Of a stretch of 50,830 nucleotides of DNA, positions 1 through 8,961 are shown in pieces. Under the pieces are notes generated by a model. The model did no database searches. It was given only the letters and a program-made list of their open reading frames with translations, and was not told the origin of the DNA. The stretch is taken from the NCBI GenBank assembly GCA_021158225.1, contig JAGGUZ010000024.1, positions 1-50,830 of the forward strand, given 5' to 3'. Both the position numbers and the translations under genes were made by a program. This DNA comes from a bacterium (GTDB lineage Bacteria > Patescibacteriota > Gracilibacteria > UBA1369 > PNNO01). How positions within the stretch are numbered: the stretch's first letter is position 1; each line of letters begins with the position of its first letter.

Positions 1-38
1 ATGACTTAATTTAATGTTCACATTGAATTAATCGAAAA

Positions 39-69
39 CCCCTCGCCCTAAAGGCGGGGGGTTTTTTTT
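39..69 (+). terminator. Rho-independent terminator of an upstream gene
   Basis: A nine-pair stem (CCCCTCGCC with GGCGGGGGG, one U-G pair) with a CTAAA loop is followed directly by eight T residues. It would end a plus-strand transcript entering from left of the window and insulates the SLH gene at 137. Confidence 0.9.
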
Positions 70-136
70 ATACTCTCTTTATTTTTATGCCTTCGTATTG
101 TAAGCTGTAAGAAGCTGATTTGTTAACAATACTCAA

Positions 137-2002
137 ATGAAGAAAATAACTTTGGCAATAATTACCACATTGCTGTTTGTATCAAGCGTAAATGCTTTTA
201 CGGTTAATAATTCCCTTTCCGATCAAATTAATGCTTTTGATGGAACTGCTATTAGAGGAGAACAACTGGAGCTTGATCAGAGTGGGCTCATAGCTCAAAA
301 GCTTTTTATCAATCCACATTTTCCAACATGGAGAGATATGTATTTAAGTACATCGGACGGTATTTATATAAATCGTCAGTATAACGCTTCTTGGAGCAAA
401 CATGATTCACTAAGCGAACTTTTTCCAAAAGGGTTAACAGAAATAAAATTTGATGGTAAATACTCCACCAACTTAATGATGCTTGCTTACGATAAAAGTA
501 AAATTTATATGTCGTATAACAATGGAGATTCCTGGACAGATGTAACTCCGGAAATCAATGAAGATATTCTTTTTGCCGATTTTGGTCCGAATTATAGTCA
601 AAATAATCAACTCTATTTTATTACTGAAAGTGGTCTTTATAGAAAAAGTATGGCGTCCGGTAGTGTTACACGACTTATAGAAAGCACATCTCCCAGTTCC
701 GTTAAAAACTTTCGTTATGTAAGAACCAATCCTAGTGATTCTGTGTTTTATGTAGTAAATGGAGATACGCTTTTAAAAACGGAGAATTTTGGAAGTAGTT
801 GGCTTGAAAAAAAGTTTGACTCTCCAATAAAAGATTTTGAAATAAAGCAAAAAACTTTAACAAGCGGGCATTTAATGGTTCTAACCGATGATAACAAGAT
901 TCATTATTCAACTACCGGGCTGAGCTTTTTTGATTTTGATCTTCCGCCTGAAATAAGCCAAATTTATTCGGTTGATTATATTATTTTAACCGATCTTGGA
1001 TTTTATATAACTTATACTGATGGAACCTCGTGGTCTCATCTTGATTATGATTCTTCTTATGTTTCAGCCATTTCCGATTATGATTTTGTGCTTGATGGAA
1101 GTCAGAAAAGTTTTTATGTTACAAATGGCGGAACTTTATATCGTGATTATGATTTAACGGATGAGTTTAAAAATTATATGAGTGGAGTTGATACGACTAC
1201 TTCTTATATTACCGAAGGGACTGCTACTTCCAAGAATTTGTTAACGGAGCAGTTTGCTGATAATTACTCTATTGTTGAGGCTACTTTAAGTGCCGATGGC
1301 GATTTAAATAGTGGAACAATGGATTTTTATATGACTGCCGATGGGGAAAATTATGAATCTGTGGAACTTGGTGTTAAACACACTTTCTTGAATCCCGGAC
1401 ATGATTTGCGATGGAAAGTTGAGATGTCCGGTGCGGATTCTTCTGTTACACCTGTTTTGCGTGAAGTTACGGTTGATTATGGCATGGAAGAAGGATGTGC
1501 GGGTTTTTCTGATGTTGCCGTTGACGATCCACATTGTCCGGCAATTAAATATGTAAAGGCTCAAGGGATTTTTGAGGGATATCCGGATGGAACATTTGGT
1601 ATTGATACGGAAATAAATCGTGCGGAAACCGTTAAGGTTATTACTGAAGGATTCAATTATAAAATATCTTCAGATAATAATGGCGATCTTGGCTTTAGCG
1701 ATGTTGAAATTGGATTGTGGTATATGCCTTATTTAAACACGGCAAAGACTGCCGGCATTATAGAAGGTTATCCCGACGGCACTTTTAGGCCGGGCGATAC
1801 TGTGAATTATGTGGAGATGATGAAAATCTTCCTCGAAACAGCCGGTGCTGAGCTTGCAGATTCTGCTGAAGGTAGCGCTTGGTATCAGACATATGTGGAT
1901 TATGCTACGGAGAATGGTTTGGTGGTTTACGAAGACTTTGGTGCAGGGATGAAGCGCGCAGATGTTGCCGAGCTATTCTACGAGTACCCGGGTACTACTT
2001 AG
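137..2002 (+). CDS. Secreted S-layer-homology (SLH) protein with BNR/propeller-like repeats
   Basis: A 621-residue exported surface protein. Residues 1-20 are a signal peptide (MKK, hydrophobic core, VNA-F cleavage region). Residues about 50-340 hold repeated strands of the BNR/sialidase-propeller type (YNNGDSW and ENFGSSW Asp-box-like turns). The C-terminal 170 residues carry SLH modules with the typical FSDV and GIIEGYPDGTFRPG segments, which in this family bind cell-wall polymers. The last module, ending in ADVAELFYEY, looks short. The probable role is an S-layer or wall-anchored protein; any ligand of the propeller is unknown. There is no Shine-Dalgarno before the ATG. The gene is convergent with ahcY and overlaps it by 8 bases. 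Confidence 0.85.
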   Translation: MKKITLAIITTLLFVSSVNAFTVNNSLSDQINAFDGTAIRGEQLELDQSGLIAQKLFINPHFPTWRDMYLSTSDGIYINRQYNASWSKHDSLSELFPKGLTEIKFDGKYSTNLMMLAYDKSKIYMSYNNGDSWTDVTPEINEDILFADFGPNYSQNNQLYFITESGLYRKSMASGSVTRLIESTSPSSVKNFRYVRTNPSDSVFYVVNGDTLLKTENFGSSWLEKKFDSPIKDFEIKQKTLTSGHLMVLTDDNKIHYSTTGLSFFDFDLPPEISQIYSVDYIILTDLGFYITYTDGTSWSHLDYDSSYVSAISDYDFVLDGSQKSFYVTNGGTLYRDYDLTDEFKNYMSGVDTTTSYITEGTATSKNLLTEQFADNYSIVEATLSADGDLNSGTMDFYMTADGENYESVELGVKHTFLNPGHDLRWKVEMSGADSSVTPVLREVTVDYGMEEGCAGFSDVAVDDPHCPAIKYVKAQGIFEGYPDGTFGIDTEINRAETVKVITEGFNYKISSDNNGDLGFSDVEIGLWYMPYLNTAKTAGIIEGYPDGTFRPGDTVNYVEMMKIFLETAGAELADSAEGSAWYQTYVDYATENGLVVYEDFGAGMKRADVAELFYEYPGTT

Positions 2003-3275
2003 TCCCCTCCTGCCATGACTCCAAGTACTCAACTTGCTCCGGCGTGAGCTTATCAATTTCAACTCCCATTGTATCAAGTTGCAGTCTCGCGATCGAGTCA
2101 TCTATTTCCTCCGGAAGCATATGCACTTGCGCGTCCAACTTCCCGCGATTCTTCACCAAATATTCACACGCAAGCGCTTGCCCGCAGAAGCTCATAGACA
2201 TTACTTCACTCGGATGCCCCTCAGCCGCACTTAAATTTACTAACCTTCCGTCGGCAAGTATATAAATGCTACGACCATTATTAAGCGTATAACGTTTCAT
2301 AAACGGCCTTATAAGCGTTTGATCGGTGCTGGCCGACTTAATTCCCTTTACATCGATTTCAATGTCAAAATGACCCGAATTTGCCAAAATCGCGCCATCT
2401 TTCATAACACGCACATGTTCTTCTCGTATAACATGCTTGTCTCCTGTAACGGTAACAAAAATATCGCCTACTTTTGCCGCATTTTCCATTTTCATAACTC
2501 TAAAGCCGTCCATTTTAGCCTGCAACGCTGAAAATGCATCAACTTCTGTAACAATCACATTGGCGCCGAGCCCTTTTGCTCTCATTGCAACTCCTTTTCC
2601 GCAACTGCCGTATCCGGCTACAACAACCGTTTTTCCGCTAAATAAAATATTGGTTGCGCGTATAATCCCGTCAATCGTAGATTGTCCGGTTCCGTAATAA
2701 TTATCCATCAAATGCTTTGTTTTGTTGTCGTTTACGGCAATAATCGGTACGCGCAAAGCTCCATCTTTTTCCATTGCGTTTAGACGAACTATCCCGGTAG
2801 TTGTTTCTTCGCATCCTCCAACCATATCTTCTAAAAGGTCGGTTCTTTTTGTGTGAATTTCCGTAATCAAATCGCATCCGTCATCGATTGTTATGTGCGG
2901 TTTGATATCCAAAACATTATTCAAAAATTTATAATATTCTTCTGAGCTTTCTCCTTTATATCCGTATGTTTTAATTCCATTGGCTCTCATCGCCTCAGCA
3001 ACATCGTCCTGTGTAGAAAGCGGATTGCAACCTGTAATTGCAACCTCGGCTCCTCCGGCAATTAAAGTCTCAACCAAATTTGCCGTCTCTTTTGTAACAT
3101 GAAGAGCCATTCCTATACGCAATCCTTTAAGTGGCTTTTCTTTTTCAAATCGTTCTTTAATTTTCATTAAAGCTCCCATATGTTCACATGCAAGCTCGAT
3201 GTTTTTTTTGCCTTGCTCGATAAGGCTTTCTTTGTCATCCATGTTTGTATTATTTAAAGTATATTTATCGCACAT
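1995..3275 (-). CDS. ahcY: Adenosylhomocysteinase (S-adenosyl-L-homocysteine hydrolase)
   Basis: NAD-dependent cytosolic enzyme that splits S-adenosylhomocysteine into adenosine and homocysteine, clearing the product of SAM-dependent methylations. Hallmarks are the Rossmann motif GYGSCGKGVAMRAKGLGA, the NSGHFDIEIDV segment and DGRLVNLSAAEGHPSEVM near the C terminus. The length (about 426 aa) and N-terminal EKEKPLKGLRI suit the shorter form without the insert seen in many bacteria. The reading frame stays open to an ATG at 3329 and would add a Cys-rich leader. I chose the ATG at 3275, preceded by GGAG at about 8 bases; the ATG at 3242 is another option. It lies directly downstream of metK, so the two probably form one methyl-cycle operon. 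Confidence 0.9.
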   Translation of the reverse strand: MCDKYTLNNTNMDDKESLIEQGKKNIELACEHMGALMKIKERFEKEKPLKGLRIGMALHVTKETANLVETLIAGGAEVAITGCNPLSTQDDVAEAMRANGIKTYGYKGESSEEYYKFLNNVLDIKPHITIDDGCDLITEIHTKRTDLLEDMVGGCEETTTGIVRLNAMEKDGALRVPIIAVNDNKTKHLMDNYYGTGQSTIDGIIRATNILFSGKTVVVAGYGSCGKGVAMRAKGLGANVIVTEVDAFSALQAKMDGFRVMKMENAAKVGDIFVTVTGDKHVIREEHVRVMKDGAILANSGHFDIEIDVKGIKSASTDQTLIRPFMKRYTLNNGRSIYILADGRLVNLSAAEGHPSEVMSMSFCGQALACEYLVKNRGKLDAQVHMLPEEIDDSIARLQLDTMGVEIDKLTPEQVEYLESWQEGTK

Positions 3276-3329
3276 ACAACATTCTCCGCACATTCCGCAC
3301 ATACAACACCCCTCGCACATTCCGCACAT
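3267..3329 (-). repeat. Tandem ~27-bp repeat carrying duplicated RBS/start between metK and ahcY
   Basis: On the minus strand a unit of about 27 bases occurs twice in tandem. Each copy has a purine-rich ribosome-binding-like tract (GAGGGG in one, GGAGAA in the other) followed by TGTTGT and ATGTGC. Read in the ahcY frame, it encodes a run of CGMC/CCMC motifs. It could be a duplicated translation-initiation region, a Cys-rich N-terminal extension of AhcY, or a short leader peptide. Confidence 0.6.
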
Positions 3330-3332
3330 ACT

Positions 3333-4493
3333 CTATTTAAATGCTTCTTTGCGTAAAACATCTGCTTTATCTGTTTTTTCCCAGGTAAAATCGTCATCTT
3401 CTCGTCCAAAATGTCCGTATGCGGCTGTTTTACTGTAAATTGGTCTTAATAAATTTAAACTGCTGATAATTCCAGCCGGAGTTAAATCAAAATTTAGCCA
3501 AACAAGTTCTTCGATTTTTGCTACATCAATTTTTTCCGTTCCGAAACAATTAATTTTTAGCGATAAAGGATGAGTAACTCCGATGGCATAAGAAAGCTGA
3601 ATTTCACACTTGTCGGCTAAACCGGCAGCTACAATATTTTTAGCGACATACCTTGCCATATATGTTGCACTTCTATCAACTTTTGTAGGGTCTTTGCCGG
3701 AAAAACATCCTCCTCCGTGTGGTGCATATCCGCCATATGTGTCGACGATTATTTTTCTGCCGGTAAGCCCACTGTCTCCCATCGGTCCGCCAATAACAAA
3801 AATTCCTGTAGGATTAATGTAATATTTTGTATTTTTATCCACCAAATCTTCACATATTGGATTAATGACATATTTTTTAATATCTTCTTTAATTTGTTTT
3901 TGATCGATATCGGGATTATGCTGAGTAGATACAACTATTTGGTCGATTCTTTTCGGCTTGTCGTCTTCATATTCAATTGTTACTTGCGTTTTTCCGTCAG
4001 GTCTTAAGTACGCAAGTGTTTTGTCTTTACGAACTTTTTCAAGTTGCATCGCCAACTTATGAGCAAGAGAAATAGGGAGTGGCATCAATTCTTTTGTTTC
4101 ATTACAGGCAAATCCAAACATTATTCCTTGATCACCCGCACCAAGATCTTTATCGATAATATGTTTTTTATTAACTCCGACGGCGATGTTCGGACTCTGT
4201 TCATGAATTGAAGTTAAAACGCTACAAGTCTCATAATCAAACCCATATTTGGCTCTTGTGTATCCAATATCTTTAACAACACTGCGCGCGATTGATTGAA
4301 TATCTACATAACAATCCGTTGAAATTTCACCGGCGATAAAAATTAATCCGGTTGTTACAAGTGTTTCACATGCAACACGCCCATACGGATCTTGTTCCAA
4401 AATAGCGTCCAGAACTGCATCAGAAATCTGATCGGCAAGTTTGTCCGGATGACCGCTTGTAACGGATTCTGAAGTAAAAAAATATTTACTCAT
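3333..4493 (-). CDS. metK: S-adenosylmethionine synthetase
   Basis: Makes S-adenosylmethionine from methionine and ATP in the cytosol. The 386-residue length is normal. Signatures are [19 protein letters not shown] at the N terminus (ATP and Mg binding), the [16 protein letters not shown] hexapeptide region, and [19 protein letters not shown] with the P-loop-like substrate motif. It is the first gene of a probable metK-ahcY operon: its TAG ends only 3 bases before the longest ahcY frame, so the methyl donor is made and its by-product removed from one transcript. No Shine-Dalgarno is visible before the ATG. The upstream region is shared with the divergent glycosyltransferase gene. Confidence 0.97.
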   Translation of the reverse strand: MSKYFFTSESVTSGHPDKLADQISDAVLDAILEQDPYGRVACETLVTTGLIFIAGEISTDCYVDIQSIARSVVKDIGYTRAKYGFDYETCSVLTSIHEQSPNIAVGVNKKHIIDKDLGAGDQGIMFGFACNETKELMPLPISLAHKLAMQLEKVRKDKTLAYLRPDGKTQVTIEYEDDKPKRIDQIVVSTQHNPDIDQKQIKEDIKKYVINPICEDLVDKNTKYYINPTGIFVIGGPMGDSGLTGRKIIVDTYGGYAPHGGGCFSGKDPTKVDRSATYMARYVAKNIVAAGLADKCEIQLSYAIGVTHPLSLKINCFGTEKIDVAKIEELVWLNFDLTPAGIISSLNLLRPIYSKTAAYGHFGREDDDFTWEKTDKADVLRKEAFK

Positions 4494-4541
4494 TATTTTT
4501 TGTTAAGCACGCAGAATACTAGCAAACTGCTGAAACAAAAT

Positions 4542-4560
4542 CCAGTTTATGTTAAACTGG
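4542..4560. promoter_or_regulatory. Perfect 8-bp inverted repeat at the start of the GT2 gene
   Basis: CCAGTTTA-TGT-TAAACTGG lies 4 bases upstream of the GT2 ATG and covers a TATGTT that could serve as its -10 box. It is placed like a repressor operator in the metK/GT2 divergent region. No second copy was noticed in the window, so a chance palindrome or a short hairpin is possible. Confidence 0.4.
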
Positions 4561-4564
4561 ACTT

Positions 4565-5617
4565 ATGGAAAGTACACATCCTGAAATATCTATTATTATT
4601 GTTGGATATAAATCCAAAAAATACCTTGATGCATGTCTTAAATCAATCGAGCATCAAACTTTTTATTCTCCTGAAAAAGTGGAAGTTATTTTTATTAACA
4701 ATGGATCTTTTGATGGAAGTATAAGGCTTATTCAACGAAATTACAGGTGGGTTAGTACATTAAGAAATATGAAAAATGTCGGTGTTGCGGTCGCACTTAA
4801 TCAAGGAATTAAATATTGTTCCGGTAAGTATGTTCTTGTGATGAGTACCGATGTAATTTTAGAAAAAGATTATCTGGAAAAAGCTTACAAAAAAATGGAA
4901 TATAATAAGCGGATTGCCGCGATTATGGGTAAAATTTACAAATATAATTTTAATCAATCTGGCAAGACTCCTTATCTTGATTCTGTTGGTATTTTTTCTG
5001 TTGTGGATAGGGAAATATTGAGCGCGAGAGGAGTAAGAGACGAAGGTCAGTTTGAAGATTCGGAGCAGATTTTCAGTGTGAGAAATATTTGTGCGATGTA
5101 TAGAAAAGACGCTCTTGAAGATGTAAAAATTGATGATGAATATTTTGATGAGAATTTCTTTTTATATCTTGAAGATGTTGATTTGTGTTGGAGATTAAAT
5201 CTGTTCGGATGGAAAGTTTATTTTTTGCCCGAATTAATTTCTTATCATTTAGTTGATTCAGGTAAGAAAGCAGCATTAAGCGAGTCTCAAAAAAAAGAGC
5301 GTCTTGCGTTTATAAAAAACGAAAGGTTAATGATAATTAAGAACGAGTTTTTTCTTACGATAATGCATGATTTTTGGCTTATTACAAAAAAAAGATTTTG
5401 TAAAAAAACCTTTTTTATTGAAGGGGGTGTCTCACATTATTTAAGATATTTAAGCCAAATCCCGAAGGCGATTAAGAAGCGTGGAAAAATTAAGAAAAGG
5501 AAAAGAGTTTCAAGGCTTGAAATGCGAAAGTGGTTTATTCGCAGTAATAATAGTAGGTACCTTTATTATAAATCAAAAAGTTTATATATTTATGCGAAGT
5601 TTCCTCCGACTTATTAA
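4565..5617 (+). CDS. Family 2 glycosyltransferase (rhamnosyltransferase-like)
   Basis: A 350-residue GT-A fold enzyme that probably transfers a sugar during surface-polysaccharide assembly at the inner face of the membrane. The N terminus PEISIIIVGYKSKKYLDACL and VEVIFINNGSFDGS are the nucleotide-sugar binding strands. STDVI at about residue 95 is in the DxD-like position, and FFLYLEDVDLCWR is the conserved acceptor-side motif of this subfamily. The C terminus is very Lys/Arg-rich, suggesting membrane contact. The last 26 bases overlap the start of the sugar transferase gene at 5592, so the two are likely translated together. Donor and acceptor sugars cannot be read from the sequence. Confidence 0.85.
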   Translation: MESTHPEISIIIVGYKSKKYLDACLKSIEHQTFYSPEKVEVIFINNGSFDGSIRLIQRNYRWVSTLRNMKNVGVAVALNQGIKYCSGKYVLVMSTDVILEKDYLEKAYKKMEYNKRIAAIMGKIYKYNFNQSGKTPYLDSVGIFSVVDREILSARGVRDEGQFEDSEQIFSVRNICAMYRKDALEDVKIDDEYFDENFFLYLEDVDLCWRLNLFGWKVYFLPELISYHLVDSGKKAALSESQKKERLAFIKNERLMIIKNEFFLTIMHDFWLITKKRFCKKTFFIEGGVSHYLRYLSQIPKAIKKRGKIKKRKRVSRLEMRKWFIRSNNSRYLYYKSKSLYIYAKFPPTY

Positions 5618-6968
5618 TCAAAAAAGGCTTGCTGTTTTGGCACTTGCGTTCTCGGATCTTATCTTTTTCGTATTCGCATTTTTCTGTGCGTATTTTATTA
5701 GGAATGCTGTTGCAGGTGGTATCCAGCCGATTGAGGTTTATATAATGGCAATGCCGGTTTCATTTTTAATACTTGTAATTGTTTTTTATTTTTTTGGTTT
5801 ATACGAACAAAAAATTCGTATAAACGGAATGAGTGAAATTTATACTGTTACCAAAGCTATATTAATGTCTGCTGTTCTTCTTATGGCGGGATCTTTTTTA
5901 TATAAATATGATTATTCGCGGGGTTTTATCACTATTTTTATTTTTTCAGCTATTTTTTTTCTGAACATTGGAAGAGTGTGTGTTCGCATATTACGAAAAT
6001 GGCTTATCAAACATGGGAAAGGGGTAACCAATATTTTGATTATTGGTGCCGGTAAGCCTGGAAGAAAACTTGCCGAGCAATTGGGAAAATATAAAGATTT
6101 CGGATATAAAATAATCGGTTTTATTGATGACAATGTTAATAAACAGAAAGCTGGTGTCCAGATTCTAGGGCGTTTAGACGATCTTATTTTGCATATAAAA
6201 CTTCATAACATAGATGTTGTTTATGTGGCTGATTCAACAATTCCATATGAAAGAACGCTTGAGTTAATGGTTGATTGTGAACAATTAAAAGTTAAATTCA
6301 AACTTGTTTCGAGTTTATACGAAATTCTTGCCGGTAAAATTGATATAAATCAGATTGAAGGAATTCCAACTATTGATGTAAGTCCTAAAAAGGCGTTCGG
6401 ATGGTATAAATTTGTTAAACGATTAATCGACATTGGTTTTTCGATTATTGGGCTTGTTATTTTGCTTCCGATTTGGCTGATTATAGTTGTGGTGATAAGA
6501 CTTGATTCTCCCGGAAAGGCTTTGTTTAAGCAAAAAAGGGTTGGGAAAAACGGAAAAATTTTTAACATGTATAAATTTCGTACAATGGGAAAAAGTGTCA
6601 GTTTATATGAAAAAGCCCCACAGAATGCAAATGACAAACGCATAACTAAAATTGGAAAATTTTTACGAAGAACTTCTCTTGATGAACTCCCGCAATTTAT
6701 AAATATATTAAAAGGGGAAATGTCTTTGGTTGGTCCGCGTCCGGAAATGCCTTTTATAGTGAAAAATTATTCTAAATGGCAAAGAAAAAGACTTGAAGTT
6801 AAACCGGGATTAACAGGTCTTTGGCAGATTTTGGGAAGAAAGGATTTACCGCTTCATGAAAACCTGGAATATGATTTCTACTATATTCAGAATCAGTCAT
6901 TGCTTCTTGATATGGTAATAATTTTTAAAACAGTACAAGCGGTTATTACCGGTAAAGGGGCGTTTTAA
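5592..6968 (+). CDS. Polyprenyl-phosphate sugar-1-phosphate transferase (WbaP/EpsE-like)
   Basis: Integral membrane enzyme that places the first sugar phosphate on undecaprenyl phosphate to start exopolysaccharide or O-antigen-like glycan synthesis. The N-terminal half has four to five membrane segments (starting LAVLALAFSDLIFFVFAFFC). A CoA/NAD-binding-like domain follows (ILIIGAGKPGRKLAEQLGKY). The C-terminal bacterial sugar-transferase domain has KRLIDIGFSIIGLVILLP, the catalytic KFRTM segment, LRRTSLDELPQ and SLVGPRPE. I start at ATG 5592 (458 aa) because the longer frame from 5481 adds residues inside the GT2 gene that the family lacks. It belongs with the GT2 and Wzy-type genes. Confidence 0.92.
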   Translation: MRSFLRLINQKRLAVLALAFSDLIFFVFAFFCAYFIRNAVAGGIQPIEVYIMAMPVSFLILVIVFYFFGLYEQKIRINGMSEIYTVTKAILMSAVLLMAGSFLYKYDYSRGFITIFIFSAIFFLNIGRVCVRILRKWLIKHGKGVTNILIIGAGKPGRKLAEQLGKYKDFGYKIIGFIDDNVNKQKAGVQILGRLDDLILHIKLHNIDVVYVADSTIPYERTLELMVDCEQLKVKFKLVSSLYEILAGKIDINQIEGIPTIDVSPKKAFGWYKFVKRLIDIGFSIIGLVILLPIWLIIVVVIRLDSPGKALFKQKRVGKNGKIFNMYKFRTMGKSVSLYEKAPQNANDKRITKIGKFLRRTSLDELPQFINILKGEMSLVGPRPEMPFIVKNYSKWQRKRLEVKPGLTGLWQILGRKDLPLHENLEYDFYYIQNQSLLLDMVIIFKTVQAVITGKGAF

Positions 6969-7008
6969 GGAATTTTGTGATATATTTTACCGAGATAATA
7001 AAAATTAT

Positions 7009-8961
7009 ATGCAAACTAAAAATCAAAATTTAATTGATGATTTAATAGAATGGCTTATATATATTTCTGTCTTTCTTGTCCCGATTGTTTTTGTGCCACA
7101 ACTTGCTTCCGTTTTTACAACACCGAAGTTATATGTATTTAGGGCTGTTACTTTGGTAATACTTGTGCTTTTTGCGCTAAAACTTTTATTAAATAAAAAA
7201 GTTAAAATAAAATGGTCTTTTGCTTTATGGTTTTTTGTTTTATATGGTTTTGTTTCCATATTAAATACTGTTTTTTCAATAAATGTTTGGGATAGTATTT
7301 TTGGAATTTATGGAAGATTTGTTGGTATTGTTACTGTGTTGAATCTTTTGCTCTGGAGCTATATTGTCTTTCTAAAAATAAATACACGGAAAAAGATTTT
7401 AAATGTATTGAATATATCAATTGTGACAGCGGTTTTGGTTTCCGTATATGGGATCCTTCAATATTCGGATTTGTTCGTGAATATTTTTTATTGGACTCAA
7501 GATCCTTTAAAAAGGGCTTTTGCTACAATAGGTCATAGTAATCATACTGCTGCTTATCTTGGTATTAATTTTGTAATTCTTATCGGATTAATTCGTATTT
7601 CTTCGTTTGGATGGCGCAAAGTTCTTTATTGGATGGCTTTAATTTTATTAGCGATCGCACTTGTTTTAACGGGTAGTCGTGGAGGTGTTTTTGCTGTTAT
7701 TGTAGTGGTTATTCTCTGGCTTATCTACGGGCTTAGAACTCGTAGGTTTAAAAAGGATCTCAAGCAATATGGCAAATTTATTTTATTTATCATAACAATT
7801 TTGTTTATTGCTGGGCTTATTTTTAGAACGCAAATAAGGTCTCTCCCGATTATAAGCAGGTCAATTTCCACCGTTAATTACATAGAGGAAGGTAATATAC
7901 CGGATCGCATAAGTTGGTGGTTTAGTAGTTTTGAAATGATTAAGGATAAGCCGATTTTTGGATATGGGTTGTCAACTTACAGAGATGTTTACAATAAATA
8001 CAGGCGAACTGATTTTGTAACGCCGGATGACAGACAAGATGTTATTACTCCTCAATCGGCTCATAACGAATATTTAACAATTGCGTCTACGCAAGGACTT
8101 GTAGGTTTGTTTGCTTATTTGCTGATGATAATAATGACTTTTGTTTATACGAAAAAGTCTATGAATAATACAAAAGATCAAGTTCTTGCATATTCTATTG
8201 CAATGGGCATTACGGTTTATCTTGTCCAGGTTTTTGTTAGTTTTGGTGTTGTATCTATATTGTTTGTTTTTTATACGCTTCTTGGATTGCTTCTTTCCGT
8301 TTCACATATAAATAAAACTCCCAAAGAGTATAAAATCGGTTTGATCGTAAGAAGTATCGGTGTAATTTTGATTTTGATTTTTGTTATTGTAGGCTCTGTC
8401 TTTTCTTTCTTTTCATTGGTTGCTGAATATCATTACGAGCAGGCCAAATCTAATAATATCGAGGATGCATTTTCGCATTACAAAAAGGCTATTTTGTATA
8501 TGCCGTATATTTCTCAGTATTATGAAGGATATGGTGATTTCTTATTCAAACTTGGAATTGATATGCCTGAAGGCGCACAAGAACCTTATTTGCTTGAGGG
8601 CTTAGCGAATTATCAAAAAAGTTTAGATTTAAACGATTTATTGCCACATTTACATATGAACAGGGGATTGATTTATTCCAGATTGGCTGTGGAGGTGGCG
8701 TATCGTGATACGAACTTGTCGAATATTTATAAAGATATAGCAATCCAATCTCTTGAAGATGCTATTAAAAGGACAAGAAACAATCCGTTATATGTATATA
8801 AGAAAGCTGAAATGCTTGAGTTTTACAAGAGATATGATGAAGCATACGAGCAATATCAAAAAGTATTGAAAATACGCAATCCTTATAAAGATACCGAGGA
8901 GAAAATTAAAGAGCTTAACCCAAATTTAACTCTTCCTGTGCATGAGGAAGGAACTAACTAA
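7009..8961 (+). CDS. O-antigen ligase/polymerase family membrane protein with C-terminal TPR
   Basis: A 650-residue polytopic protein of the Wzy/WaaL superfamily, expected to polymerise lipid-linked glycans or ligate them to a surface acceptor on the outer side of the membrane. About 10-12 membrane segments fill residues 15-475. The Wzy_C core lies between them, with LTGSRGGVFAV and the periplasmic loop IFGYGLSTYRDVY...QSAHNEYL holding the usual Arg and His. Residues about 490-640 are TPR-like helices (DAFSHYKKAILYMP, YDEAYEQYQKVLKI). It follows the sugar transferase by 40 bases. Its 3' end overlaps the convergent yibE/F gene by 36 bases. Confidence 0.88.
   Translation: MQTKNQNLIDDLIEWLIYISVFLVPIVFVPQLASVFTTPKLYVFRAVTLVILVLFALKLLLNKKVKIKWSFALWFFVLYGFVSILNTVFSINVWDSIFGIYGRFVGIVTVLNLLLWSYIVFLKINTRKKILNVLNISIVTAVLVSVYGILQYSDLFVNIFYWTQDPLKRAFATIGHSNHTAAYLGINFVILIGLIRISSFGWRKVLYWMALILLAIALVLTGSRGGVFAVIVVVILWLIYGLRTRRFKKDLKQYGKFILFIITILFIAGLIFRTQIRSLPIISRSISTVNYIEEGNIPDRISWWFSSFEMIKDKPIFGYGLSTYRDVYNKYRRTDFVTPDDRQDVITPQSAHNEYLTIASTQGLVGLFAYLLMIIMTFVYTKKSMNNTKDQVLAYSIAMGITVYLVQVFVSFGVVSILFVFYTLLGLLLSVSHINKTPKEYKIGLIVRSIGVILILIFVIVGSVFSFFSLVAEYHYEQAKSNNIEDAFSHYKKAILYMPYISQYYEGYGDFLFKLGIDMPEGAQEPYLLEGLANYQKSLDLNDLLPHLHMNRGLIYSRLAVEVAYRDTNLSNIYKDIAIQSLEDAIKRTRNNPLYVYKKAEMLEFYKRYDEAYEQYQKVLKIRNPYKDTEEKIKELNPNLTLPVHEEGTN

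Noticed and set aside
1-9. atg-act-taa at the left edge as a gene end
   Set aside because: Three codons are too little to call; only the terminator that follows shows a gene ended nearby.
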